Of a stretch of 64,000 nt of DNA, positions 43,939 through 51,508 are shown in pieces. The position numbers and the translations under genes were made by a program. The first letter of the stretch is position 1. Every line of letters begins with the position of its first letter. The stretch is from Pectinatus haikarae (GTDB taxonomy: Bacteria > Bacillota > Negativicutes > Selenomonadales > Selenomonadaceae): assembly GCF_030813505.1 (NCBI RefSeq), contig NZ_JAUSUE010000015.1. One strand, given 5' to 3'. Under the pieces are notes generated by a model, which was not told where the DNA came from, searched no databases, and was given only the letters and a program-made list of their open reading frames with translations.

Positions 43939-44544
43939 ATGAAAAGAATAACTGTATCAATCTCAGCTATCATTATCTTTGCCGCTGGATTTATGCTTGG
44001 CTGCAACAACAGCAGTAAATCAGCAGCTATTAACAATGTTGAAGCACAATCGGCGCTCCCTGCAGCTATAAATCATCCAAACACAGTGAACGCTGCTAGG
44101 AAGTTGCATTCAGTCCCGGCGGCGGAGCGACGGATACCGTCGTAAAAACCATAGGAGAAGCCAAAAGTAGTATTCGGGTACAAGCTATATTCGTTTACCT
44201 CTGCACCGATCGCAAAGGCACTTGTGAATGCGCAGAAGCGCGATATAAATGTCAGAATTATTCTGGATAAATCGCAGGAAACTGAAAAATATTCTTCAGC
44301 TAAATTTTTCGCAGATAATAAAATCCCACTGAAGATTGATCATGATTTCCAGATTGCGCACAGCAAGATCATGATTATCGACGATATCAACATTGTCACC
44401 GACTCATTTAATTTTACTAAATCGGCTGAAAGTAAAAATGCCGAAAATATTTTGGTAATCAGGGGCAATAAAGACCTGGCTGGATACTATGTGCAAAATT
44501 GGCAATGGCGGAATATCAAGGAAAATAAAAGTAAGCCAAGTTAG
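43939..44544 (+). pseudogene. Secreted phospholipase D-like nuclease (Nuc type), frameshifted
   Basis: The first frame encodes a lipoprotein signal (FAAGFMLGCNNSS). It is followed, in a second frame, by EVAFSPGGGATDTVVKTIGE and then, in a third, by SFTSAPIAKALVNAQKRDIN, VRIILDKSQ and the HKD motif HSKIMIID up to the stop at 44544. Together these make a complete Nuc/PLD-family endonuclease interrupted by two frameshifts, near 44095 and 44195. The active motif survives but the protein cannot be made in one piece. Confidence 0.75.
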
Positions 44545-44564
44545 TCACCGGGCTTACTTTTTTC
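44527..44564. terminator. Bidirectional intrinsic terminator
   Basis: AAAAGTAAGCC (44527-44537) pairs with GGCTTACTTTT (44551-44561), with further T's following. It lies between the nuclease relic and the convergent PAP2 gene and overlaps the end of both. Confidence 0.65.
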
Positions 44565-45102
44565 TCTTAAGAAATAATTTTCCTGATAGATACCACGCAG
44601 CTGCTCCCGCGGAGATTCCTAAAAAAGCTCCAGCCAGCACATCGCTTGGGTAATGCATAAAAAGGTATACCCGTGAAAATGCTATGCCAACGGCCAACAC
44701 AATCATCAGTAAAATCCAGCGGTTTCTTATTCCTCTGACCATAGCGAATGCAGCTGCAAAAGATGAAAATGCATGTGCTGAGGGGAAAGAATAATTATTA
44801 GCCGCGGGCATATGAAGGTGTAAGGGTACCCACGGATAATCAATGCAGGGCTTTGATCGCATAACAGTATGTTTCAGTAAATCATCACCGATAATCAAAC
44901 TAAAAAACAATGCAATGAAAACAGCTATTCCCGTACGCCGGTATTTTCTTATACAGAACAGGATAACCCCAAAAAAAATCCATATTTTTCCTGCATTACC
45001 CGACCAAGATAAGCTTTTCATAAAAGGCGTAATCGTACCACTAACCAGATTATTTTGTATCCAGAATATTATATTATGATCTAAAGCCATGAGCCATTCC
45101 AT
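44554..45102 (-). CDS. PAP2-family membrane phosphatase
   Basis: 182 residues from the ATG at 45102; a GTG at 45111 is too close to the AGGA site. Five or six membrane helices. The three PAP2 motifs are KHTVMRSKP, SFPSAHAFSS and SRVYLFMHYPSDVLAG with the catalytic histidines. It removes phosphate from a lipid phosphate such as phosphatidylglycerol phosphate or undecaprenyl pyrophosphate. It may duplicate the function of uppP at 30280; the substrate is not determined. Confidence 0.85.
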   Translation of the reverse strand: MEWLMALDHNIIFWIQNNLVSGTITPFMKSLSWSGNAGKIWIFFGVILFCIRKYRRTGIAVFIALFFSLIIGDDLLKHTVMRSKPCIDYPWVPLHLHMPAANNYSFPSAHAFSSFAAAFAMVRGIRNRWILLMIVLAVGIAFSRVYLFMHYPSDVLAGAFLGISAGAAAWYLSGKLFLKRKK

Positions 45103-45519
45103 TATTATCACTTATCCTATTGCTATTAAATTTTGTATATTATAACATACATTGCTGGGGTACGTCGGTAAAAGTTGTAAATCGGCAGGAAAATTCCTAC
45201 CGATTTACTTTGAATTTCTAAGTTTTTTCCAATTTGTTACCAGTGACTAACGGATAAATGTTGATATATCAAGCTTTTGTTGACTGCTTATAATTGCTGT
45301 TACTCCCTGATTGCTCCCCAAATTTTGAGGTTGATTACTGAAAATATGAGGATAGAAAAATGCCGCTGATTTTGTAGCTACTATACAGTATCAGCGGTAT
45401 TTGCTCTATACTATTTGGTTGATTGCTTACCCAAAATAGCGTATCAGTAAATTCAAAAATAGAGACAGATACATTTTTGTTTAATTAACCCTATTGTGAT
45501 TACATAGAGCTTAGATGTA
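45103..45519. other. Intergenic region with two hairpins
   Basis: No gene is visible. Near 45177-45207 AAATCGG-c-AGG pairs with CCT-a-CCGATTT. Near 45363-45396 CCGCTGAT and ATCAGCGG form a stem that, read on the minus strand, is followed by CATTTTT and is probably the terminator of the esterase gene. The rest shows scattered short repeats only. Confidence 0.45.
45360..45402 (-). terminator. Probable terminator of the secreted esterase gene
   Basis: On the minus strand ACCGCTGAT and ATCAGCGG pair around an 18-base loop, followed by CATTTTTC. It lies about 120 bases after the esterase stop. Confidence 0.5.
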
Positions 45520-47307
45520 TTATTTTTGAATATCTGTTGGTGCAGTATCCTTCAATTTCTTTCTAACTGAATCTGACGTCCAACCTTCTGCATATATATC
45601 ACTGGCGCCATCTGGCGTAAACTGTGCAGAATTTAGATGTGCTGTACCAGAACCAATTTTAACTTTCCCGTCAGAATCGCGGCCAAGCCACTTATTTTTA
45701 AGCTGTGCAATCTTGCCCCGTCTTAATTCTGTTTTTCTATTTTGTGCAAAAAGCCAAGTAAAAGGATAATCCAATTGATATCCATACTTCCACGTTGACA
45801 TATGGTTACCTCGTGTAAATGTTACCCAATTTATGCCTGTTCCAGGACTATTATTCTGATGCTGTGTCAGATTTTTTTCTCTCTCATTCTGTTTTTCAAG
45901 ACTTAAATATGGATCCCATTCATCATAAGCAATTTTAACACCAGCCGCTGCATAATAATCAGATAATGCACGCCATTCACCAATTCCCATAGGATCATCA
46001 GCACAAGTAGATACCAAAATATTATCATCTGAAATCATGTAATACCAGTTCTGATAATTTTCTTTGTCCAGACCAAAGCCGTTAAAACTAATAGTATCAT
46101 TTTCCGGCGAACGAGCTGGTGCTCCATTATTTTGAAATGGTTTGTCATAACTATTAGACCACTGGGCACCTACCAATGCAAGACCTGCAAAGAAATTATC
46201 TCGTTGCGCAGCCATATTAAGGAGCAACATGCCACCCATGGATTGTCCCGTACCATAAATACGATTTGTATCAATATAGCCTTTATATTTCTCTAAAATA
46301 TGATCGAGTAGCTCCCATACAGCAGTATTTGCTTCACTGGAAGCCACAACATCATTAGTCGAACGCCGATTATTTTCAATTTGTGGTACAACGATGATAG
46401 CTGGATTTTTGGACTGAACAGTGGCTTCTGATAATTTTACGGCTGCCTTAGAGGAAGTTATAGCTGCCATAGGATCCATATCATTTGCACCAGCATGTTC
46501 CATGTGTACGACTAATGAAATATGCCCCTTATAATTATTTAATGTTGCCTCATCCGGTACATAGATAGAATACGGTAATTCAAAGTCTTCATATTTCCCC
46601 GTATATTCGCTATAGCAATGTGTCGCCTTAAATGCATTCTGTCCTATGTAGTGTATTGTCCATCCACTTTCTGGACCGAATTCCGGTAAAATTATATGAG
46701 ATTTATCAGTTGTTATTACAGCCCGCATTCTACCCTGATCGTCCTGCTTTTGTGTCATTGTGTAATTTTTAAATTCCTGTTTACTGTCGGTTATCAATCC
46801 TTTTTCTCCAGTAATATCATTTTTTTGCACGACTCCAGCCATCATAGAAGTAGTATACGGTAAATTTTGCCCTTTAAGCATATATGTATTATTAAGTTCA
46901 ATGATAGCATAACGTCCATATTTTGTACCTCCAGTCTTAGATGGTGCTGGCGCATTATTCACATAGACCTTAGTAATTTGACCTTCATTGCCCTGTATAT
47001 CATCACCATCACGTTCAATAGACTGATCAAATCCATACTCTTGTTCTTGCATTGTAACATAATCATTAATTTTAAACGTATCCTTATGAACTGTTGCCGC
47101 ATCAATAGATTGATTGTATTCTACGATAATAGCAGAGGGTTTAGCACCTTCAAGATCCACAAATCCATAGGTGTTCACACCAATAATCGCATCATCGGCT
47201 GATATGTTAATCGGAGATATAGCCGCATGACTAAGGTTAGGTGTAAAAAAGGTTAAGAGTATTGCTGGAAATATCTTTAAGAGTATCTTTTTTATTTCAT
47301 TTTTCAT
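45520..47307 (-). CDS. Secreted alpha/beta-hydrolase (esterase/depolymerase type)
   Basis: 595 residues with a signal peptide ending at NLSHAAIS. Residues about 30-215 form a beta-rich N-terminal domain. The hydrolase domain has the nucleophile elbow YGTGQSMGGMLLLN (GxSxG) and a C-terminal FTRGNHMSTW with the probable catalytic His. The arrangement resembles secreted esterases with an immunoglobulin-like N-terminal domain and the polyhydroxybutyrate-depolymerase/feruloyl-esterase group. It is exported, probably to the periplasm or outside, and cleaves an ester of unknown origin. GGAAGAGG precedes the ATG. It lies in the accessory island. Confidence 0.78.
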   Translation of the reverse strand: MKNEIKKILLKIFPAILLTFFTPNLSHAAISPINISADDAIIGVNTYGFVDLEGAKPSAIIVEYNQSIDAATVHKDTFKINDYVTMQEQEYGFDQSIERDGDDIQGNEGQITKVYVNNAPAPSKTGGTKYGRYAIIELNNTYMLKGQNLPYTTSMMAGVVQKNDITGEKGLITDSKQEFKNYTMTQKQDDQGRMRAVITTDKSHIILPEFGPESGWTIHYIGQNAFKATHCYSEYTGKYEDFELPYSIYVPDEATLNNYKGHISLVVHMEHAGANDMDPMAAITSSKAAVKLSEATVQSKNPAIIVVPQIENNRRSTNDVVASSEANTAVWELLDHILEKYKGYIDTNRIYGTGQSMGGMLLLNMAAQRDNFFAGLALVGAQWSNSYDKPFQNNGAPARSPENDTISFNGFGLDKENYQNWYYMISDDNILVSTCADDPMGIGEWRALSDYYAAAGVKIAYDEWDPYLSLEKQNEREKNLTQHQNNSPGTGINWVTFTRGNHMSTWKYGYQLDYPFTWLFAQNRKTELRRGKIAQLKNKWLGRDSDGKVKIGSGTAHLNSAQFTPDGASDIYAEGWTSDSVRKKLKDTAPTDIQK

Positions 47308-47454
47308 GTTCCTCTTCCTTTTCGACTAAGTTATAATCAATTACATTATATTTACTGTTCACTGTAAAATGATATTGAATAATTAGAAAAAAGCTTATAA
47401 TGATTTTTTCTCAAAAAAATAATCATTACTACACAACCATGTCTATAAAATTTA

Positions 47455-47512
47455 CTACCAAAAATTAAAACCTCGCACTGGATTTTATACCAATACCGAG
47501 GTTTTAATTTTA
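47455..47512 (-). terminator. Terminator of the Q/K-rich exported protein gene
   Basis: On the minus strand AAAACCTCG (47505-47497) pairs with CGAGGTTTT (47475-47467), followed by AATTTTTGG. It begins six bases after the stop of the small gene. Confidence 0.6.
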
Positions 47513-47517
47513 ACTGC

Positions 47518-47814
47518 TTAATATCGTTGTGGTTGCTGATATTGATCTGGAGCTTGCTGTTGGTTTTGTTTTTGATCCTGCTTTTGTTTTTGATCCTGTT
47601 GTTGCATAGGTTTTTTGTTGCTATCTTCTTTACATTTTTCTTTTTGTTCTTTTTTTTGTTTTTTCTGAGAAATCGGTTTCTGATTATCTTGAGATTGTTG
47701 TATTTGGCTGGGATATTGTTCCTGCGGTGTTGGGGCCGCATTTACAATTGAGGTCCCAAGTATCCCCGTTACCATAGCTGCACCAACTACTAATGTTGAT
47801 ATTTTTTTAATCAT
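47518..47814 (-). CDS. Small exported Gln/Lys-rich protein
   Basis: 98 residues from the ATG at 47814; a GTG three codons earlier is the alternative. The signal peptide KKISTLVVGAAMVTGILGTS ends near IVNAAP. The mature part is almost entirely Q, K, E, D and P (QKKQKKEQKEKCKED, then QDQKQKQDQKQNQQQ), with one Cys, and must be disordered. The signal peptide resembles those of the two His-rich proteins at 49371 and 49627 (GT-S/T-x-V-x-A pattern). Function unknown. Confidence 0.6.
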   Translation of the reverse strand: MIKKISTLVVGAAMVTGILGTSIVNAAPTPQEQYPSQIQQSQDNQKPISQKKQKKEQKEKCKEDSNKKPMQQQDQKQKQDQKQNQQQAPDQYQQPQRY

Positions 47815-47895
47815 TCTTATCACGCTTTCTATAATATAATATTTTATATATTATATTACAATGTGACATTTATATCAATAATTTCATTGTTCATT

Positions 47896-48192
47896 TTAAA
47901 AACCTACCTTCCACATAATTTGTCCGCCGTCGACTTTCCCTTGAGTATCTATATTTGCTTGTAGTTCAATCGCATGGTCTTTATCATAATTACGCCGCAG
48001 CGCAACCGGGATATAGACCTTCCCGTCATTGACACCGACACCGGTACCGGCATAATAATTTTTCTTGAGATTTATTTTATACACACCGACCTGATAATCT
48101 TTATTATCTGGCTGATCAGCAACGACTGTCCGATCTGTTTTCTCAATAGCTGCAGCTGGTAGTGATGTCGTCAAGATGCCGCCTGCAGGCAA
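47896..48192 (-). pseudogene. Fragment of an unknown (possibly surface) protein
   Basis: A frame without a proper start (TTG at 48192, a stop 15 bases further upstream) encodes about 98 residues with a beta-strand-like second half (YYAGTGVGVNDGKVYIPVAL and MWKVGF at the end). The terminal aromatic and alternating pattern could be the end of an outer-membrane or adhesin-type protein, but no family was recognised. It abuts the phage terminase gene and is probably a truncated remnant. Confidence 0.35.
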
Positions 48193-48264
48193 GGTATTCG
48201 CTGCGCCCGGCTATTTTCCCGCCCGAAGCAATCAGCTTTGCATAGGCAGTCGTCCGATCTGTCA

Positions 48265-48744
48265 TCAGGCATCCAGAAATTTGATGAATTTATTTACGGT
48301 TTTGTCTTCTTTGACAGGCACGATCAGCTTCAGCCGATCTGTCGTGGCAAGACCAAGCTTTGTGCTGCACTGCATAATCTGTTTGACATAGCGTTCCTGC
48401 GCTGACAGGTAAGGCGATACCGTTTCATATTTTTCATAACCATTTTTGAGGTAACCAGTGTCACCATATTTTTGGATATGCTGCACAAGTTTCATATACC
48501 GACTCCAGGCATTGGTATATATTGCAAGGATGGCCAGATCAAGATTATCCAGCAAATCGATCTGTCCAGCATTGGCAACAACGCGGGTAAATTCGGCTGC
48601 GGTATCTTCATCAAACCAGGCAGGCGGTGAAAGCGCATCGCGCGGCAGTTTTATTTTCTTTTCCTGCTGGCGTCTGGCGCTGCGTTTGTTTTTCCCTATT
48701 TTTCCGGTCGATATGTCTACAACTTTTCGCGGTCTTCCCGGCAT
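48265..48744 (-). CDS. Phage terminase small subunit, P27 family
   Basis: 159 residues. MPGRPRKVVDISTGKIGKNK is the basic start typical of P27-type small terminases, followed by PPAWFDEDTAAEFTRVV, LDLAILAIYTNAW and LSAQERYVKQIMQCSTKLGL. It recognises phage DNA for packaging. No large terminase or portal gene follows, so this is a prophage relic with an intact small gene. An HNH endonuclease relic lies upstream, the usual phage gene order. AGGTGAT precedes the ATG. Confidence 0.85.
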   Translation of the reverse strand: MPGRPRKVVDISTGKIGKNKRSARRQQEKKIKLPRDALSPPAWFDEDTAAEFTRVVANAGQIDLLDNLDLAILAIYTNAWSRYMKLVQHIQKYGDTGYLKNGYEKYETVSPYLSAQERYVKQIMQCSTKLGLATTDRLKLIVPVKEDKTVNKFIKFLDA

Positions 48745-48835
48745 GCTATCACCTCTTTTTAGAATTTTTCATTTCTGGCATTTTTGCGCGAAAAAAGACC
48801 AACTGCGGTACTATATTTTCATCTCTGAAACTTTT

Positions 48836-49242
48836 TCAGGTACCCCCACCGGCCTTAATGATATCAAAGAGAATCCCCTGCATTTTCTTCTTTGACATTT
48901 CTGATTTTTTATAGGCTTCATGGATTTCTGCGTGACTTTTATCGCTTAAATAAATGAGATTAGACTGATCATAGGCGCGGTTCTTGTCTTCTGTTACCTC
49001 AACAATGTGATGGCTCAGCGTGCCTTTTACAAGTTTATGCTTAACATGCAGCGCGTATAAATCCAGTCCGTTACATTTACGTTTGCAGTTATCTGACAGC
49101 AGCTACCACATCTTGCTGTGGTAGCTGCTGAGTCTTTATTGCGGCTGTGTCTGTCATATTCTTTGTGCCGCTGCTTCTGGCATTCGCATTATTCATTGAT
49201 CTGCAGCTTTCGGCTGCAATGTCCACATATCTTTGTCAGCAT
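48836..49242 (-). pseudogene. Phage HNH endonuclease, broken
   Basis: The gene starts at 49242 with AGGAGG upstream and reads MLTKICGHCSRKLQINE, then a TAA stop at codon 18, then CECQKQRHKEYDRHSRNK, the usual opening of phage HNH endonucleases. After a strong inverted repeat the frame shifts, and SDNCKRKCNGLDLYALHV and LSHHIVEVTEDKNRAYDQSN plus HAEIHEAYKK complete the HNH fold to a stop at 48836. The nonsense codon and the lost middle show that it is dead. Confidence 0.75.
49097..49130. repeat. 14-bp perfect inverted repeat inside the HNH relic
   Basis: CAGCAGCTACCACA and TGTGGTAGCTGCTG pair exactly around a six-base loop. It sits where the HNH gene has lost its middle part and changed frame, so it may mark the rearrangement point. 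Confidence 0.6.
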
Positions 49243-49370
49243 ACTATCACTACCTCCTGATTGGAATTTGCCCTCAAAATATCACATTATTGTCACATAC
49301 TTTACTTAAAAGTATAGTAAAGTATCTACAAACAGTAAATGAATCCTTATAATAAGAAAGAGTGATTAAC

Positions 49371-49598
49371 ATGTTTAAATTAAAGACAAAAAAATTAGCA
49401 GCGTTGCTTCTTTCATCTTTTACGGCAATAACTATCTTAGGAACTACCCTTGTAGAGGCGCATCCAGATGATAATCCGCCGCCTCCACCACGCCACGAAG
49501 AAGCGCGCCACCATGATGATGAACATTCTACCGGTGAAGTCACAACAGCTGCGATCGCTGGTGCTGTTGTTGGTGCTGTAATAGCTAAAAACACCTGA
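49371..49598 (+). CDS. Small exported His/Pro-rich protein
   Basis: 75 residues from the ATG at 49371. The signal peptide (LLLSSFTAITILGTTLVEA) is followed by HPDDNPPPPPRHEEARHHDD, a His/Asp/Pro-rich stretch that could bind metal, and a C-terminal hydrophobic segment VTTAAIAGAVVGAVIA that may anchor the protein. It shares its N-terminal half, including AHPxDNPPP, with the next gene, showing tandem duplication. Function unknown. Confidence 0.65.
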   Translation: MFKLKTKKLAALLLSSFTAITILGTTLVEAHPDDNPPPPPRHEEARHHDDEHSTGEVTTAAIAGAVVGAVIAKNT

Positions 49599-49626
49599 TT
49601 GTTAGTAAAAAAGGAGTAGCGAATAT

Positions 49627-49863
49627 ATGTTTAAGTCAAGAAGAAAAAAAGTGACAGCATTTGCGCTATCAGCATTTATGGCAGTTGGTATATTTGGAAC
49701 AACAATCGTATCAGCACACCCAAATGATAATCCACCTCCTCAGTATTTTGATGAACCGGGACCACCTCCGCCTCCACTACATCATTCCCATAGACATTGG
49801 GTTGATGGACATTGGTATCATAATCAATGGATAGATGGACATTGGGAAGATGATCGTCGTTAA
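49627..49863 (+). CDS. Small exported protein with WxDGHW repeats
   Basis: 78 residues, AAGGAG ten bases before the ATG. The signal peptide is closely similar to the one at 49371 (ALSAFMAVGIFGTTIVSA) and is followed by the shared HPNDNPPP. The C-terminus diverges into HWVDGHWYHNQWIDGHW, a double WxxGxW-type repeat with many His residues. Such proteins are exported and of unknown role; metal or polymer binding is plausible. A strong terminator follows. Confidence 0.7.
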   Translation: MFKSRRKKVTAFALSAFMAVGIFGTTIVSAHPNDNPPPQYFDEPGPPPPPLHHSHRHWVDGHWYHNQWIDGHWEDDRR

Positions 49864-49891
49864 TTCATCACTAGTTTATATTCTTCATGAG

Positions 49892-49924
49892 AAAGCGCTG
49901 TCATATTATAATGGCAGCGCTTTT
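49892..49924 (+). terminator. Intrinsic terminator of the small exported proteins
   Basis: AAAGCGCTG-t-CAT pairs with ATG-g-CAGCGCTTT and is followed by T's. Confidence 0.75.
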
Positions 49925-49935
49925 TGGGCATAAAA

Positions 49936-49975
49936 ACCTGCTAAGAAAAGTCAATCAGTTTCTTAGCAGGTTAAA
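49936..49975 (-). terminator. Second hairpin, probably minus-strand terminator
   Basis: AACCTGCTAAGAAA and TTTCTTAGCAGGTT pair perfectly over 14 bp around a ten-base loop. Read on the minus strand the stem is followed by TTTTTATG, so it may stop transcripts coming from 50127-50558. Confidence 0.6.
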
Positions 49976-50126
49976 AAATTTTTGGATTCAGTTTTTGAGT
50001 ATAACAAAAAGGCCAATTACTTCCTCATTGTAAAGAAATAAGCGCAAATGCTCAACACCGTTATTTTGGTGTACAGCATCTACGCTTTTATAGTACCAAA
50101 AGCACCCTGGAGGATGCCTTCTGTGT

Positions 50127-50558
50127 TTATTTAAAATCTATTAAATCATCAACAATATTTATTTGAAAATTACTATATAATTTTAGTTTTTTTGTGCATT
50201 TATTATAGCCAGTCTGAATTTCTTTGAAAATTGCTTTTTCTAATTCAAACAATGGCAACCTAATCTTGTCCAATGTTTTCTTTTCAGCTGTATCTTCAGC
50301 TTCTATATCTGGAGAAGTTTTTTTAAATAAATCTTGACTCGTATATATCTGTTCCCTTAATAAAAAATCATATTGAGCAGTTAGTTTTAGTAAGTTTGGG
50401 GTAGATAATCCAAGTACACTTTTTGATTTTAATAAATTTAATAAACTGAGTTTACCATCGGTTATTGCATTATTAATTGATTGCCCGGAATGTAATGGTG
50501 TTGGCGTAATTATAGGATTAACCTCTTTACTTAAAAAGTCATCTTTTCTATTTAGCAC
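50127..50558 (-). CDS. Hypothetical protein in the phage-relic region
   Basis: 143 residues, mostly helical and charged (KKTLDKIRLPLFELEKAIFK), without Cys clusters, signal peptide or a known motif. The GTG start at 50558 has only a weak ribosome binding site. It lies between the small exported proteins and the repeat/DnaA-box region, so it probably came with the mobile element. Whether it is expressed cannot be judged. Confidence 0.4.
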   Translation of the reverse strand: MLNRKDDFLSKEVNPIITPTPLHSGQSINNAITDGKLSLLNLLKSKSVLGLSTPNLLKLTAQYDFLLREQIYTSQDLFKKTSPDIEAEDTAEKKTLDKIRLPLFELEKAIFKEIQTGYNKCTKKLKLYSNFQINIVDDLIDFK

Positions 50559-50748
50559 CTTTACTACATAGTTTCGATAGGTCTCACTCCTTATTAAGTA
50601 AAAAAGTAATGGTGCATAAATTTCCTGTAGTCTTTTTTCATATAGAACTCTTGTTTTTTCATCTTTCCATCATAATTTAATTTTCATCCCTTATAAATTT
50701 ATAATACTAAATTCAAGAAAAGAATGTGTTGTCCTGCAATTGATACCT

Positions 50749-50847
50749 AAAAAAACGGGTCAAAAAAGGGTCGTCTTTTGTCCTAAAAAGGTCGTAAAAG
50801 GGTCGGGAAAAGATCATGAAAAGGTCGCGTTCTGCCCTAAAAGGGTC
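50749..50847 (+). repeat. Iteron-like cluster of AAAAGG(G)TC repeats
   Basis: Six copies of AAAAGGGTC or AAAAGGTC, or close forms with longer A-runs, lie in about 100 bp (ending at 50761, 50772, 50793, 50804, 50826 and 50847), plus one AAAAGATC. The spacing is 11 to 22 bases. A perfect DnaA box follows 18 bases later. This is the arrangement of an iteron-type replication origin; a weak minus-strand reading through the repeats (DPF/DLF units) is the alternative explanation. Confidence 0.5.
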
Positions 50848-50864
50848 ATTTTGGCAACAACGAT

Positions 50865-50873
50865 TTATCCACA
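50865..50873 (+). other. Perfect DnaA box
   Basis: TTATCCACA, the exact DnaA consensus, lies next to the iteron-like cluster. Alone a nine-base match could be chance; together with the repeats it suggests a relic origin of a plasmid or phage. Confidence 0.45.
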
Positions 50874-50875
50874 GG

Positions 50876-51163
50876 TTACTTGAAAAACACGAAAGACAGC
50901 TGTATTCGGACCGCTTTCGTCCCGAATACAGCTGTTGCCATGCTCTGTAATGCTTCATCATGTTTAATTCTGCAGCGCTTTATTCCTGAGTGAATCTGGC
51001 TTGAAATAAACTCCCATGAATCCCGCTCAAACCACCGGCCCTTGAGGATGATCTGCAACTCATCATCAAGCTGCTGCATTGCTCGATCCACCCTGTTGTC
51101 AAACATATCGCTGATTTTTTTAAATAAGGCATAGTTTGTCCTGTCATAAAAGTCCGCTATACT
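50876..51163 (-). pseudogene. Truncated gene of unknown function
   Basis: An open minus-strand frame ends at 50876 and reads upstream past the ATG at 51106 as IADFYDRTNYALFKKISDMF, then DNRVDRAMQQLDDELQIIL, GRWFERDSWEFISSQIHSG and KRCRIKHDEALQ, which looks like real protein. No start or ribosome binding site is found before the frame runs into the oppositely oriented integrase fragment near 51160, so the N-terminus was probably lost there. The 14-bp inverted repeat at 50896-50935 lies in its 3' end. Family not recognised. Confidence 0.4.
50896..50935. repeat. 14-bp inverted repeat near the DnaA box
   Basis: ACAGCTGTATTCGG (50896-50909) and CCGAATACAGCTGT (50922-50935) are exact inverse complements around a 12-base loop. 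Confidence 0.6.
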
Positions 51164-51316
51164 TATGCAATACGTTTGATTGCTAACGGAGTTGATGTAC
51201 AGACTGTGGCGGCATTGTTAGGTGATAAAGTTAAAACGGTGCTGAATACTTATGTGCACTATACTGATGAAATGAGAGCAAAAGCTAAGGACGATATCAA
51301 TCGTATTTTTGCGTAA
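51164..51316 (+). pseudogene. C-terminal fragment of a tyrosine recombinase (integrase)
   Basis: The frame reads YAIRLIANGVDVQTVAALLG, then DKVKTVLNTYVHYTDEMRAK and ends NRIFA. This is the end of a phage integrase catalytic domain: the (R)xxYAxRLI helix, the VAALLG(H) box with Asp in place of His, and the nucleophilic Tyr in NTYVHY. Everything before it is missing. It marks the right end of the accessory island and is followed at once by the 14-bp repeat found at 43905. Confidence 0.82.
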
Positions 51317-51317
51317 A

Positions 51318-51331
51318 ATTTTTGACGAATT
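51318..51331 (+). repeat. 14-bp direct repeat, right copy (possible attachment site)
   Basis: ATTTTTGACGAATT, identical to 43905-43918, begins two bases after the integrase stop codon. Confidence 0.35.
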
Positions 51332-51372
51332 ACACAAGAGTGCCTAGATAAAGGCATTTAGAGGACGTATGA

Positions 51373-51431
51373 TATTTTATTCACAAATATACTTGTTATT
51401 TTATTCACAATCGTTTATAATAACTTTGTGA
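51373..51431 (+). promoter_or_regulatory. Promoter region of ndh with repeated TTCACAA sites
   Basis: TATTTTATTCACAA occurs twice (51373-51386 and 51397-51410), 24 bp apart. The second TCACAA and a TTTGTGA at 51425-51431 form an inverted pair flanking TTATAAT, a likely -10. TTGTGA/TCACAA half-sites are typical of Rex (NADH/NAD sensing) and Crp/Fnr operators, so redox control of the NADH dehydrogenase is a reasonable inference. Confidence 0.45.
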
Positions 51432-51508
51432 CAAAAGGTACGTATTTATCGTACCGCACTGCTGCCAATAATTGCAGTTAATCAGATTTTATTCTAGGAG
51501 TGGGAAAT

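Noticed and set aside
47352..47741. 129-codon minus-strand frame rich in N and K
   Set aside because: It lies in another frame of the Q/K-rich exported protein gene, which has the signal peptide and the better start.
50000..50126. 49-codon minus-strand frame ending LYNEEVIGLFVILKN, downstream of the hypothetical gene at 50127
   Set aside because: It has no start or ribosome binding site and no recognisable motif; not enough to call a gene fragment.
50713..50961. 82-codon minus-strand frame through the iteron-like repeats
   Set aside because: Its content follows from translation of the repeats (DPF/DLF units), it overlaps another more protein-like frame, and it has no good start.
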